A stretch of 64,000 bases of DNA, taken from assembly GCF_003048775.2 (NCBI RefSeq), contig NZ_CP049272.1, positions 558,001 through 622,000 on the forward strand. Direction: 5' to 3'. Shown here in pieces: positions 1 to 7,158 of the stretch; the first letter of the stretch is position 1; every line of letters starts with the position of its first letter. The notes under the pieces are model-generated. The model did not search any database and was not told the origin of the DNA. It saw nothing but the letters and a program-made list of their open reading frames with translations. The DNA comes from Campylobacter concisus (lineage in GTDB: Bacteria > Campylobacterota > Campylobacteria > Campylobacterales > Campylobacteraceae). The position numbers and the translations under genes were made by a program.

Positions 1-1168
1 CTGGCATGCAACCCTCCTTGATACCAAGCAGATCGTGAGCGTACGGGCCGGCACACATCACGCCCGCGCGCGTCTGGATACCAAAGTCATTGCTAAGGCT
101 TGCGGCAAAATCATATGCCGAAACGCCGCGCACGTTAAAGGAAATTATCGGCAGTCGTGGCGCGCCCTTTGGAGCGTAGTTTATGACCTCGTCTATGCTT
201 GCTAGCTCGCTCTCAAAAAGACGCGCAAGCTCGTCCTCGGCGCTTTTTATCCTCTCAAAACCTACCTCGTTTCGCAGCGCGTAGGCTAAATTTGCTCGCA
301 TTAGCCCGATGATAGGCGGCGTACCGCCTTCTTCTAACTGCTCGGGGTTTTTCAAAAATACGTGTCCTTCGCGGCTAGCGTAGGCGACCGTCCCGCCTGC
401 GGCAAACGTCGGCACGTCGCTGTTAAGCAGCTCCTTTTTGATCGCCAAAAGCCCGCAGCTAGCAGGCCCTCCTAGTAACTTATGCGGCGAGAGGAAAATC
501 GCGTCGAAATAGTCGCAATCTAAATTCGCGTGCGAGCTCAGCGCCGCGCAGTCAAAGGCCACGATACCGCCCGCGGTCCTGATTAGTTTGCTGATTTTTT
601 TATAATCGCTGATGACGCCCGTTACGTTTGAGGCGGCGCTAAACGAGCCGATGATGCGGCGTCCCGCGTTAATCTTCAAGATGCGCTCGAGTGCTAGCAT
701 ATCTATCTCGTCGGACTCGCTAAGCGGCACTCGCAGGTAGTCGCAAAGCCCCTCGCGGAAGCTAAGCTCGTTTGAGTGGTGTTCGTACGGCGAAACGAGC
801 ACGAGCGGAGGCTGCGCGGCGCGTAAATTTGCCTCGCCGATCGCGCTTCTGGTTGCAGGCGGCAGGTAGATGCCAAGCAGCTCCTGAAATTTCTTGATCG
901 CTGCCGTCGCACCCTGCCCACAGGCGATGAGATAAAACCGCTCGTCAAGGCCTAGCAGCTTTTTTAGGCTCTCGCGCGCACCCTCGTAGCGCCGCTGCGT
1001 GATGATGGCGCTCGAGCTACTGTCGGAGTGTGTGTTGGCGTAGGTTTTGAGAACATCTGCTATCTCGCGCTCTACGGGCTCATAAGCAAGCCCGGAAGCC
1101 GCGAAATCAAAATAATGCACGCCCGGTTTTAGGATGATATTTTTTCTTATTTCGTCTAAATTTGCCAT
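1..1168 (-). CDS. SufS/CsdB-type cysteine desulfurase (class V aminotransferase), 3' end outside window
   Basis: This open frame starts at an ATG at 1166-1168 and runs off the left edge without a stop, so the C-terminus is missing. The translation has the class V aminotransferase features: a PLP-lysine segment SPHKLLGG and, near the edge, RAGVMCAGP, which fits the active-site cysteine loop of group II (SufS-like) desulfurases. The family takes sulfur or selenium from cysteine or selenocysteine. In E. coli a cysteine desulfurase hands sulfur to FdhD, and fdhD lies on the same strand 1.1 kb upstream, so a role in formate dehydrogenase sulfuration is a reasonable inference. A 183-bp gap separates it from the next gene upstream. 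Base composition is GC-rich compared with the rest of the window. A selenocysteine lyase or another class V aminotransferase remains possible. Confidence 0.85.
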   Translation of the reverse strand, partial: MANLDEIRKNIILKPGVHYFDFAASGLAYEPVEREIADVLKTYANTHSDSSSSAIITQRRYEGARESLKKLLGLDERFYLIACGQGATAAIKKFQELLGIYLPPATRSAIGEANLRAAQPPLVLVSPYEHHSNELSFREGLCDYLRVPLSESDEIDMLALERILKINAGRRIIGSFSAASNVTGVISDYKKISKLIRTAGGIVAFDCAALSSHANLDCDYFDAIFLSPHKLLGGPASCGLLAIKKELLNSDVPTFAAGGTVAYASREGHVFLKNPEQLEEGGTPPIIGLMRANLAYALRNEVGFERIKSAEDELARLFESELASIDEVINYAPKGAPRLPIISFNVRGVSAYDFAASLSNDFGIQTRAGVMCAGPYAHDLLGIKEGCMP

Positions 1169-1351
1169 TTTTTACTCTTTAAATTTGATACAGTAATTAT
1201 AGTAAATTTTCGCAAATTTCGGGCTTTTGCTGTAGAAATGATTTAGTAAATTTGGAGGTTAAATTTGAACAAGCTAAATTTAACCGCAAAGCGGCAAATT
1301 TAACTTGATAAAGCACAGAAGCGCGAGCCACAGAGGCTCACGACCATTTTA

Positions 1352-1540
1352 TTATTTGTTTATAAAATTTTTCTCTAGCCACTCGATGGCTTTTGCCTCG
1401 GTTTCGAAGCGTCCGCTTTTAGCGACCTGATTTTGCCCCTCGTAGAAGCGAATCCTGATACCGTCTTGGACGCTATCTACCTTTATTCTAGTGATCTTGT
1501 CTTTGTTTAGATAGACCCTATTGTTTAGTTTTACGTACAT
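1352..1540 (-). CDS. small hypothetical protein (62 aa)
   Basis: I do not recognise a family. The 62-residue product is basic, has no signal peptide or membrane segment, and reads like a small beta-rich fold followed by a helix that ends in WLEKNFINK. Its start overlaps the end of the ModE-like gene by 10 bp, which implies translational coupling in the fdhD - modE-like - small ORF operon. It shares the GC-rich composition of this block. The overlap, the good start and the co-orientation support a real gene; its function is unknown. Confidence 0.6.
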   Translation of the reverse strand: MYVKLNNRVYLNKDKITRIKVDSVQDGIRIRFYEGQNQVAKSGRFETEAKAIEWLEKNFINK

Positions 1541-2322
1541 TTTTTCTCCCTTAAATTGATTTTTTTATCTTTTTTGTCGTCTTTAGTTGCGTCATTTTTT
1601 TCGCCGTCTTTTTTCAAGAACAACTCCTTAAAGCGCTTATCCGCAAAATCCTCGATGTCGTTTTGAAGCTGCCTATAGGCGTTTATGAGCTCATGCGCGC
1701 GCTCGTTTAGCGTCGTACCGGCATTTTCGCCGCCGCCTTGTCTAGTCGTAAAAAGCTCCTCTTTTAGATTTTTTTGCAAAATTTGCAGATGAGTCCAGCA
1801 TTTTTTATAGTTCATTCTTAGGATTTCGGCGGCCTTTGAGATCGAGCCGACCTCGGCGATGACGTCTAGGACTTCGGTTTTGCCCTTACCGAATATCAGC
1901 TCGCCCTCGTCGTTTTCTATCCAAGTTTTGGTTTTTACTCTCATCTTTTTTCCTTTCTTCTCCTTAAAACACCTCAGCTGGCAGTATTTTACGTCGATTT
2001 TATAGTCTTTTAGCGTAGAGCGGATCGTCTTTAGCCCCACGCTCGCAGCTGCGTCTCTAGCGTCTTTGCACAGTATCCTGCCCTTTTCGTCGGTCATCTG
2101 TTTTAGCTGCGTCATCACGGTATATTTGCCGCGTCCGTTTTCCAGCCCGCCAAACTGCCCTAGCTCGCAGTTGTCTATCTTTACGCCCATTTTTTCAGCC
2201 TCGTCGCTAACCTCGCCGATCTCTACGCCTAGCTTTGCGGCGATCTTAAACGCCGCGCCGCAGTCTAGCCTGCCCTTTGGATTTAACAGTTTTGTTATCA
2301 GTTCGCGGATTTGCTCACTCAT
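1531..2322 (-). CDS. ModE-like regulator with N-terminal twin cysteine repeats
   Basis: A 263-residue protein. Residues about 130-215 match the ModE/LysR-type winged helix: a VIAEVGSISKAAEIL recognition region, a W in the following helix, then a TTRQGGGENAGTTL wing. The C-terminal molybdate-binding Mop domains of E. coli ModE are absent; the protein ends in a lysine/aspartate-rich tail. Residues about 15-57 and 79-121 form two similar modules, each opening with KGR(L/I)xC and closing with CxLxxF, so four cysteines are conserved between the copies. The gene overlaps fdhD by 8 bp and the small downstream ORF by 10 bp. I infer regulation of a molybdenum or tungsten enzyme such as formate dehydrogenase, with the repeats as a possible metal or redox sensor. 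The ligand cannot be told from sequence. Confidence 0.75.
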   Translation of the reverse strand: MSEQIRELITKLLNPKGRLDCGAAFKIAAKLGVEIGEVSDEAEKMGVKIDNCELGQFGGLENGRGKYTVMTQLKQMTDEKGRILCKDARDAAASVGLKTIRSTLKDYKIDVKYCQLRCFKEKKGKKMRVKTKTWIENDEGELIFGKGKTEVLDVIAEVGSISKAAEILRMNYKKCWTHLQILQKNLKEELFTTRQGGGENAGTTLNERAHELINAYRQLQNDIEDFADKRFKELFLKKDGEKNDATKDDKKDKKINLREKKCT

Positions 2323-3097
2323 AGATTCTCTCTGCGCCGCTATACACGTTTATGTTTTCGCCGCGAGCAAAGCCGCACAGCGTTAGGTTAAATTTACGCG
2401 CTATCACGACGCCAAGACTAGTCGGAGCCGTACGCGAGACGAGCACTGGGATGCCGTGCATGACGGCTTTTGCGACCATTTCGGAGCTGAGCCTGCCGCT
2501 CACCATCAAAAACGAATTTTGCAGCTGCGCGCCGGCTAGTATAGCTTTGCCGACGGCTTTGTCTATGGTGTTATGCTGAGCGATATCCTCGCCGATGTAA
2601 AACTGCTCTCCGTTCACGAAAAGCTTAGCCGTATGCACGCAGCCCGTCATCTCGTAAAGCTCGCACTGCGTGTAAAACTGCCCCATCTGGCGCAAAATTT
2701 CGTCTTTGTTAAATTTGACGTCGGCCTTTATGGAGCGCGCCGCCATAGCCCCCGGGTCGATATTTGCCGTCGAGCTGCGTCCGCAGCCGCTGATTATCAC
2801 CTTTTCCTCGTCAAACTGCTCGAGGCGCTTTTCGTTGATTTTAGCCTTTACCCGCACGCTTAAAGCGTCGCTTGAAAGCTCTATGCTCTCGATATCCTCA
2901 GGGCTTGCGATCAAATTTTCGCTGATTAGGTAGCCAGCAGCTAGAGCCTCCTGATCGGTCGGAGTCGCCATGAGCGCGCCGAAACGCTTGCCGTTTATGT
3001 AGATCTCAAGCTTGATCTCGCGCACCAAAATATCATCAACGGCGCTTTTTTGCGCGCCTTTAAATTTGGTGATTTGGGTCGTAAAAATAGGTTGCAT
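2315..3097 (-). CDS. fdhD: formate dehydrogenase accessory sulfurtransferase FdhD
   Basis: The 260-residue product has FdhD features throughout: the EALAAGYLISENLI region, ISGCGRSST at about 102-110, the conserved TGCVHTAKLF segment, and the MVSGRLSSEMVAKA and GIPVLVSRTAPTSLGV segments near the C-terminus. FdhD carries sulfur from a cysteine desulfurase to the Mo-bis-PGD cofactor of formate dehydrogenase in the cytoplasm. Most relatives have a CGxCG motif; here only the second cysteine (C105) is present, the other position being Ile. It is the first gene of a minus-strand operon with the ModE-like regulator. The GC content is well above that of the flanking Campylobacter genes. Family assignment is secure; the effect of the missing cysteine is unknown. 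Confidence 0.92.
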   Translation of the reverse strand: MQPIFTTQITKFKGAQKSAVDDILVREIKLEIYINGKRFGALMATPTDQEALAAGYLISENLIASPEDIESIELSSDALSVRVKAKINEKRLEQFDEEKVIISGCGRSSTANIDPGAMAARSIKADVKFNKDEILRQMGQFYTQCELYEMTGCVHTAKLFVNGEQFYIGEDIAQHNTIDKAVGKAILAGAQLQNSFLMVSGRLSSEMVAKAVMHGIPVLVSRTAPTSLGVVIARKFNLTLCGFARGENINVYSGAERIYE

Positions 3098-3442
3098 GAT
3101 TTTCCTTAATTTTTGCGAAATGATAGCTTGAAAATCTAAATTTAAGATTTGATTGTAGTGAATTATTGCTTAAATCAAGCAAAAACTTAAACGTATTTTA
3201 GCGCGTTTTTATCGGTATCTGATGATGATTTGTATATGCGAATTTAGCATATATCTTAAGATATTTTTGACCACGATTTTATCATTATCTATTATTTGCA
3301 TAAGAAATGAAGGAATAATAAAAAATAGCATAAGGCTAGAACGAGATCGCACATAACTTGCCGCATATGTAGGTTAAATCTTGAAAAATCATAAATATAA
3401 TTTGCGGCCTGACGTAAGACCGAGAAGGAAATTTATATTATA

Positions 3443-3565
3443 GAGTCGAGTCAAAAAACTAATTTTGTCAAGCCGTATTTTACTGTTATATAGCCCGTGC
3501 ATGACTCAAACACGCCGACCGTATATAAAAAGCCCTTAATTATATTCATTAAGGGCTTTTTATAT
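3443..3565 (+). ncRNA. candidate small RNA ending in an 18-bp terminator hairpin
   Basis: A -10-like TATTAT at about 3436-3441 is followed by about 120 nt without a reading frame of note. The segment ends at a perfect 18-bp inverted repeat (3523-3540 / 3548-3565, 7-nt loop) with a T-run in its 3' arm. A GAGTCA near 3448 can pair with TGACTC near 3502, which would add a second helix. No protein gene ends upstream of this terminator on either strand within about 400 bp, so a short non-coding transcript is a reasonable guess. No family recognised. Confidence 0.3.
3523..3565. terminator. strong bidirectional hairpin terminator
   Basis: Perfect 18-bp inverted repeat around a 7-nt loop. The GC core GCCC/GGGC is flanked by A-run and T-run arms, so the structure could stop transcription on either strand. 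Confidence 0.7.
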
Positions 3566-3677
3566 GAAAACTTAGACATTTTGCCGATGAAAAATCATTT
3601 TCGAGCGATAAAGTTTCGTCTAAGTTTTTATATTTTTCTTTTGCCTAGACAAAAAAAATATCGGCCGTCTGCCAAGA

Positions 3678-3709
3678 CCTTACAGCAAACTCATTTGAGT
3701 TTGCTAAGG
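3678..3709. repeat. inverted repeat (hairpin)
   Basis: AGCAAACTC and GAGTTTGCT form a 9-bp stem with an ATTT loop. An outer CCTT/AAGG extends it across a 2-nt bulge. There is no U-tract on either side, so a plain intrinsic terminator is unlikely. It may be part of an RNA structure or a protein-binding site. Confidence 0.45.
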
Positions 3710-4243
3710 CTAAGTAAGTATTAACATATTATCAACATATTGTCCTATGTAGAGGTTATTTATTCTTGATGTTTTGATAAATGATATTAAGTTCTAAAAC
3801 TGTACGATGGAATTAGAAACTGTTATTTTTTATTAAGTTAAAGTAAATTTGGTTTATATGGAAATTTACTTTTGTTTTTTTATTTGGTATTTTAGCACAA
3901 ATTTTAAAAATTGAGATTTTGTTGGTTTTTATATAGCATAAATAAAGATTAAAGTAGAGATTGTTTTTTGAGCAAGAAATAAAAATCAAAAAGAAGAGTA
4001 TTTTTGTGTGGGATTAAGATTATTTAATAAAACAAGCATCGTTATAATATAGCCGTATTTATTTTTGTAGACGTATTAAAAATCTCGATTTTATCGTGTT
4101 AAAAATATATTTATACCATAACGATCTTATTTTTTCCAAATTACTAACAGTCGTATTTGCAAAAAAGCCCCGATTTGATAATCAACAAAGCTTAATATTT
4201 TCTTCTGTATTGACTTGAGTATTTGCTAGATAATTAATCTCAC

Positions 4244-4516
4244 TCAAACTATCGCCACTCTTTTACCGCAAGCTTTTATGTAGTTAAAGAATGTTTTATA
4301 CTTGATATTATACGCTCCGCTTTCTATCCTAGCTACGGCTGATTGGGTTATGCCCATCCTTTTAGCTACCTCGCTTTGAGTTAGCCCGGCTTCGCTTCTG
4401 GCGTCTATTAAAGCTTCTATGGCTTTATATTCGTCCTCTAACGCATCGTATTGCGCTTTAAATTCCGGATTTTTTAGCTCTTCTTTTAAAACTTCTCTAA
4501 AATTAACGGTTCCCAT
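4244..4516 (-). CDS. XRE-family antitoxin (HigA-like)
   Basis: The 90-residue product carries a Cro/CI helix-turn-helix at about 45-80: ARSEAGLTQSEVAKRMGITQ, then SAVARIESG. The N-terminal FREVLKEELKNPEFKAQYDAL region is typical of antitoxins paired with Gp49/HigB-type toxins. Such antitoxins neutralise the toxin and repress their own operon. The start overlaps the upstream toxin remnant by 14 bp, in the toxin-first order of HigBA systems. Because the toxin is truncated, this antitoxin is probably an orphan; it might still act as a repressor or protect against related toxins. Confidence 0.82.
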   Translation of the reverse strand: MGTVNFREVLKEELKNPEFKAQYDALEDEYKAIEALIDARSEAGLTQSEVAKRMGITQSAVARIESGAYNIKYKTFFNYIKACGKRVAIV

Positions 4517-4697
4517 CTTTAAACTCCCTTAATCTTTGTTCCGCCAAATTTAGTATGCTTTTTGGCGTTTTTTGCGTTTTTTTGACAAAAGTTAGCAGGA
4601 TTATTATCCTTTTGCCGATTTCATAACAATATATGCTTTTAGCTATACCTTCATCCGACTTTATACGTATCTCAAATAGTCCGTCATTTACGATCAT
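4503..4697 (-). pseudogene. 5'-truncated Gp49/HigB-type RelE-superfamily toxin
   Basis: The 64 residues match only the C-terminal part of the phage-derived Gp49-like toxin family: GLFEIRIKS, an IIILLTFVKKTQKTP core, and a final LAEQRLREF helix. Family members are about 100-115 residues, so roughly the first 40-50 are missing. Reading upstream in frame gives only unrelated residues before a stop at 4749-4751. Just past this point the plus strand starts to encode the hsdR remnant, so the 5' part was probably lost in the rearrangement that joined the two. It is unlikely to be an active mRNA interferase. Confidence 0.7.
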
Positions 4698-4707
4698 TAG
4701 CGCCGTA

Positions 4708-5199
4708 AGCGCGGTGGTAAAAGAGAAAATGAACTCAAATCCAGCCTTTTATAAATCAATAGCGCAGCAGATACAAGATATCATTGACGAGTATAAAGCA
4801 AAAAGGCTAAGTGAGGAAGAAAAACTTGCCAAAGCAAAACTACTAAAAGACCTAATAACTGGCGCTTTAAAGCCAAATGAAGACAGGTATCCAAAAGAAT
4901 TTAATGGTAAGAAAATTTTATTTACCATTTATGATAATTTGCTTGACATTTTGGCAGATGTGGAGCTTATGGATGTTGAAACGGTCGCTAAAAATTTGAG
5001 CATGAAATTTTATGAAATTTACGAAGAGTCCTCAAAAAAACCAGAATGGCACAAAAATAAAGACGTAGAAAATGAGATAACAAGCGCTATGGAAGACGCT
5101 CTTTGGGAGATAGAGGACGAATATGACGTTTCTATCGATGAGAAGGAGAAAATTTACCAAACTATCCGTGGAATAGGGATAAGCTTTTATGTCAAATGA
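4708..5199 (+). pseudogene. 3' fragment of a type I restriction enzyme R subunit (hsdR)
   Basis: The frame encodes about 165 residues resembling the C-terminal helical region of HsdR, beginning around NPAFYKSIAQQIQDII, with an LSEEEKLAKAKLLKDL segment and ending TIRGIGISFYVK. Full HsdR proteins are about 1000 residues with a nuclease and helicase motor, all missing here. The open frame extends back to 4633, but its first 25-30 residues are antisense to the toxin remnant and look non-native; an ATG exists at 4729. It overlaps the metallopeptidase gene by 11 bp, a pairing often seen at the end of type I loci. I read it as a deletion scar rather than a functional gene. Confidence 0.72.
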
Positions 5200-5847
5200 G
5201 GTGAAAATCATCAAAAAAGAGGTGAAAAATATCACCTTAAAAGTTAGACCAAATGGCGAAGTGATCCTAACGGCGCCAAAAGCCGCAAGCGATGAGCATA
5301 TAAAATTTATCATAAAAAAAAGAGCTAAATGGATAGTGCAAAAGCGCGCGTTTTTTTCTCGTTTAAGACGAGTAAAAAAGAATATGTAAGCGGCGAGGAC
5401 TTTAAATATCTTGGGCGAAGTTATCGGCTAAAAGTGGTGCAGTCTAAAGAGGAGCGCGTAAAGCTTCAATGTGGCTATCTTGAGCTCTTTGTGAAAGATA
5501 AAAGCGACCTAGAGCGAAAAGAAAATTTAGTCTATGAGTGGTATCATGAAAAGGCGACGTTATATTTTTTTACTATCTTGCAAAAATTTAACAAGATAGT
5601 AAAACAAGATATCAAAAGCGTAAAAATAAGGCAGATGAAGACGAGATGGGGGAGTTGCAATCCTTATAAATCATATATAAATTTAAACATAGAACTCATC
5701 AAAAAACCAAAATCGTGCATCGAGTACGTCGTATTTCACGAGCTCGCTCACCTGCTGTATCCAAATCACTCAAAGAAATTTTATAACTATCTAACGCTTT
5801 ATATGCCTGATTGGCAAAAACGCAAGGAAATTTTAGAAATAGTTTAG
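5189..5847 (+). pseudogene. YgjP/DUF45-type zinc metallopeptidase, frameshifted at a T7 run
   Basis: Two overlapping frames together make one YgjP-like protein of about 220 residues. The first (from 5189) gives the N-terminal beta region to about residue 56. The second, open through 5847, gives the rest, including VVFHELAHLLYPNHSKKF with the HExxH zinc site and a third histidine. The frames meet at seven consecutive T at 5351-5357; one extra T would restore a continuous reading. This may be an inactivating mutation, slippage-based on/off switching, or a sequencing error. These proteins often follow hsdR in type I restriction operons, as here; their substrate is unknown. Confidence 0.75.
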
Positions 5848-5958
5848 AAAATTTGGCTTAAATTTTGGACTATTAAACATTTTTGTATTTTAAAAATATT
5901 TTAAGATCTAAGGAAAAGTGATGAAAAATTTTTGATTTTTTAGTGTTGATAAAGTAGG

Positions 5959-6035
5959 TGGTGGGTTCACCAGGACTCGAACCTGGGACCATCCGGTTAT
6001 GAGCCGGATGCTCTAACCAACTGAGCTATGAACCC
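5959..6035 (-). tRNA. tRNA-Met (CAT anticodon)
   Basis: A full cloverleaf reads on the minus strand: acceptor GGGTTCA/TGAACCC, D-arm GCTC...GAGC, anticodon stem TCCGG/CCGGA around loop CTCATAA, T-arm CCAGG TTCGAGT CCTGG, and an encoded CCA. The CAT anticodon fits elongator Met; a lysidine-modified Ile tRNA cannot be fully excluded. The acceptor pairs at the first base, so this is not initiator Met. Its 3' end faces the accessory region at lower coordinates. Confidence 0.93.
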
Positions 6036-6136
6036 GCAGTTAAAAGAAAATCGTATTATACAAGAAAAAGCTTATCTAAATATAAAAAATAGCCTTTTTT
6101 ATGCAGCGTATAAAACTAGCAAATTTAAAAAGAGAA

Positions 6137-6155
6137 AAGCCCTAAAATAGGGCTT
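6137..6155 (-). terminator. terminator after ppa
   Basis: AAGCCCTA / TAGGGCTT form an 8-bp stem with a 3-nt loop, followed on the minus strand by a T-rich stretch. It lies 6 bp past the ppa stop codon. Confidence 0.75.
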
Positions 6156-6160
6156 ATAAA

Positions 6161-6679
6161 TTATTTATAATTTTTTATCGCAGCGTCTAAAATCTCTTTT
6201 GCAGCATTTGCATCTTTAAATTCTTTCACCTTAACCCATTTGTTTGGCTCAAGAATTTTATAAGTTTCAAAGAAATTTTTGATCTTATTTAGCGTTGCAA
6301 CTGGTAAGTCTTCGTAGCTTTTTATCGCTTCATATCTTGGATCGATCTTTGTAACTGGCACAGCCAAAAGCTTCTCGTCCATGCCTGCTTCATCTTCCAT
6401 CACCAAAACGCCTATTAAGCGGCAAGGGATGACGCTGCCAGCTTGGAGTGGATACTCATTTAGTACCAAAATATCAGCTGGATCACCATCAGCCGCAAGT
6501 GTATTTGGCACAAAGCCGTAGTTTGCTGGATAAAACATTGCTGAGTAAAGCACACGATCGACTACGACTGCACCGCTATCTTTGTCGATCTCGTATTTGA
6601 TATTTGAGCCATAAGGTATTTCGATTACGGCATTGATTTTGTCTGGGTTTGAGCCAGCTTTGATCTTTGAAACGTCCAT
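6161..6679 (-). CDS. ppa: inorganic pyrophosphatase, family I
   Basis: The 172-residue product is the usual length of bacterial soluble family I pyrophosphatases. The metal-site signature is visible as DGDPADILVL at about 84-93, with the earlier IEIPYGSNIKYEID and LYSAMFYPANYGFVP segments. It hydrolyses pyrophosphate to phosphate in the cytoplasm and so pulls biosynthetic reactions forward. It is transcribed alone between its terminator and a small upstream gap; the order ppa - adk - aspS resembles that of C. jejuni. Confidence 0.96.
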   Translation of the reverse strand: MDVSKIKAGSNPDKINAVIEIPYGSNIKYEIDKDSGAVVVDRVLYSAMFYPANYGFVPNTLAADGDPADILVLNEYPLQAGSVIPCRLIGVLVMEDEAGMDEKLLAVPVTKIDPRYEAIKSYEDLPVATLNKIKNFFETYKILEPNKWVKVKEFKDANAAKEILDAAIKNYK

Positions 6680-6749
6680 ATATTCGTCCTTTTTATTAGA
6701 AATTTTCGTGATTTTAGTATTTTTTGTATTAAATATGCGTAAAATTTAA

Positions 6750-7085
6750 CTACTTTATAACCTCTATGCTATCGACATCGATCTCTGTTTTCATAAGGTC
6801 TTTATCCACTTCGCCTCTTATTCTTAAAGGTGTATCTTCGTTGGCTGTTATGTTACCCCATTTTTTGTTATCGATCTCAATAATAATGACATCACCATTT
6901 TTATCGATAAATTCATATTTGTCTGATTTTATATGCGATTTTATTTTGCCCTCAAGTACGACTTTAGCGTCGTCTTTTAGTTTCAAAGCCTCTTTTACGC
7001 TTATCACTTCACTTGAGTATTTTGATGTGAAGCCCCCAGCCATTGCGATGCTAGCAGCTAGTGAAGCGATTATGATTTTTTTCAT
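6750..7085 (-). CDS. YgiW/YdeI-family periplasmic OB-fold protein
   Basis: The 111-residue protein has a cleavable signal peptide (MKKIIIASLAASIAMA) followed by the bacterial OB-fold (BOF) pattern: SVKEALKLKDDAKVVLEGKI at about 29-48, then YEFIDKNGD and a WGNITAN segment. The family is exported to the periplasm and has been linked to stress tolerance and cation binding; a precise role is not established. It stands alone between ppa and a lipoprotein gene, all on the minus strand. Confidence 0.8.
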   Translation of the reverse strand: MKKIIIASLAASIAMAGGFTSKYSSEVISVKEALKLKDDAKVVLEGKIKSHIKSDKYEFIDKNGDVIIIEIDNKKWGNITANEDTPLRIRGEVDKDLMKTEIDVDSIEVIK

Positions 7086-7158
7086 TTTTATCCTTTTAGA
7101 ATTTGTTGTAAAAATTTAAAAGGATATTACATTTTTGATGTTAATGAAAAGTAAGTTT

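Larger units (their letters stand above)
3098..4243. other. gene-free AT-rich stretch with two strong hairpins
   Basis: About 1.15 kb between fdhD and the antitoxin gene without a convincing protein gene. The short open frames here lack codon character and recognisable motifs. The first 100 bp should hold the fdhD promoter. Two strong inverted repeats (3523-3565 and 3678-3709) are listed separately, one of them at the end of a possible small RNA. The AT content rises sharply compared with the preceding GC-rich block. I see nothing else supportable. Confidence 0.6.

Noticed and set aside
703-948. 81-aa minus-strand frame
   Set aside because: It lies in another frame of the desulfurase gene, has skewed composition (many Arg, Ser, Cys) and no motif, so it is a shadow.
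1258-1304. AT-rich inverted repeats (GTTAAATTTG ... CAAATTTAAC, with CCGC/GCGG inside) between the desulfurase and the small ORF
   Set aside because: The AAATTT words are very frequent throughout this genome and the arms do not make one clean helix, so I do not list a terminator or operator here.
3497-3724. 75-aa plus-strand frame in the gene-free stretch
   Set aside because: It runs through the terminator hairpin and a second hairpin, has no ribosome-binding site or recognisable sequence, and is better explained by chance.
4633-4728. N-terminal extension of the hsdR fragment frame
   Set aside because: These codons are antisense to the toxin remnant and do not resemble HsdR, so they were left out of the fragment.
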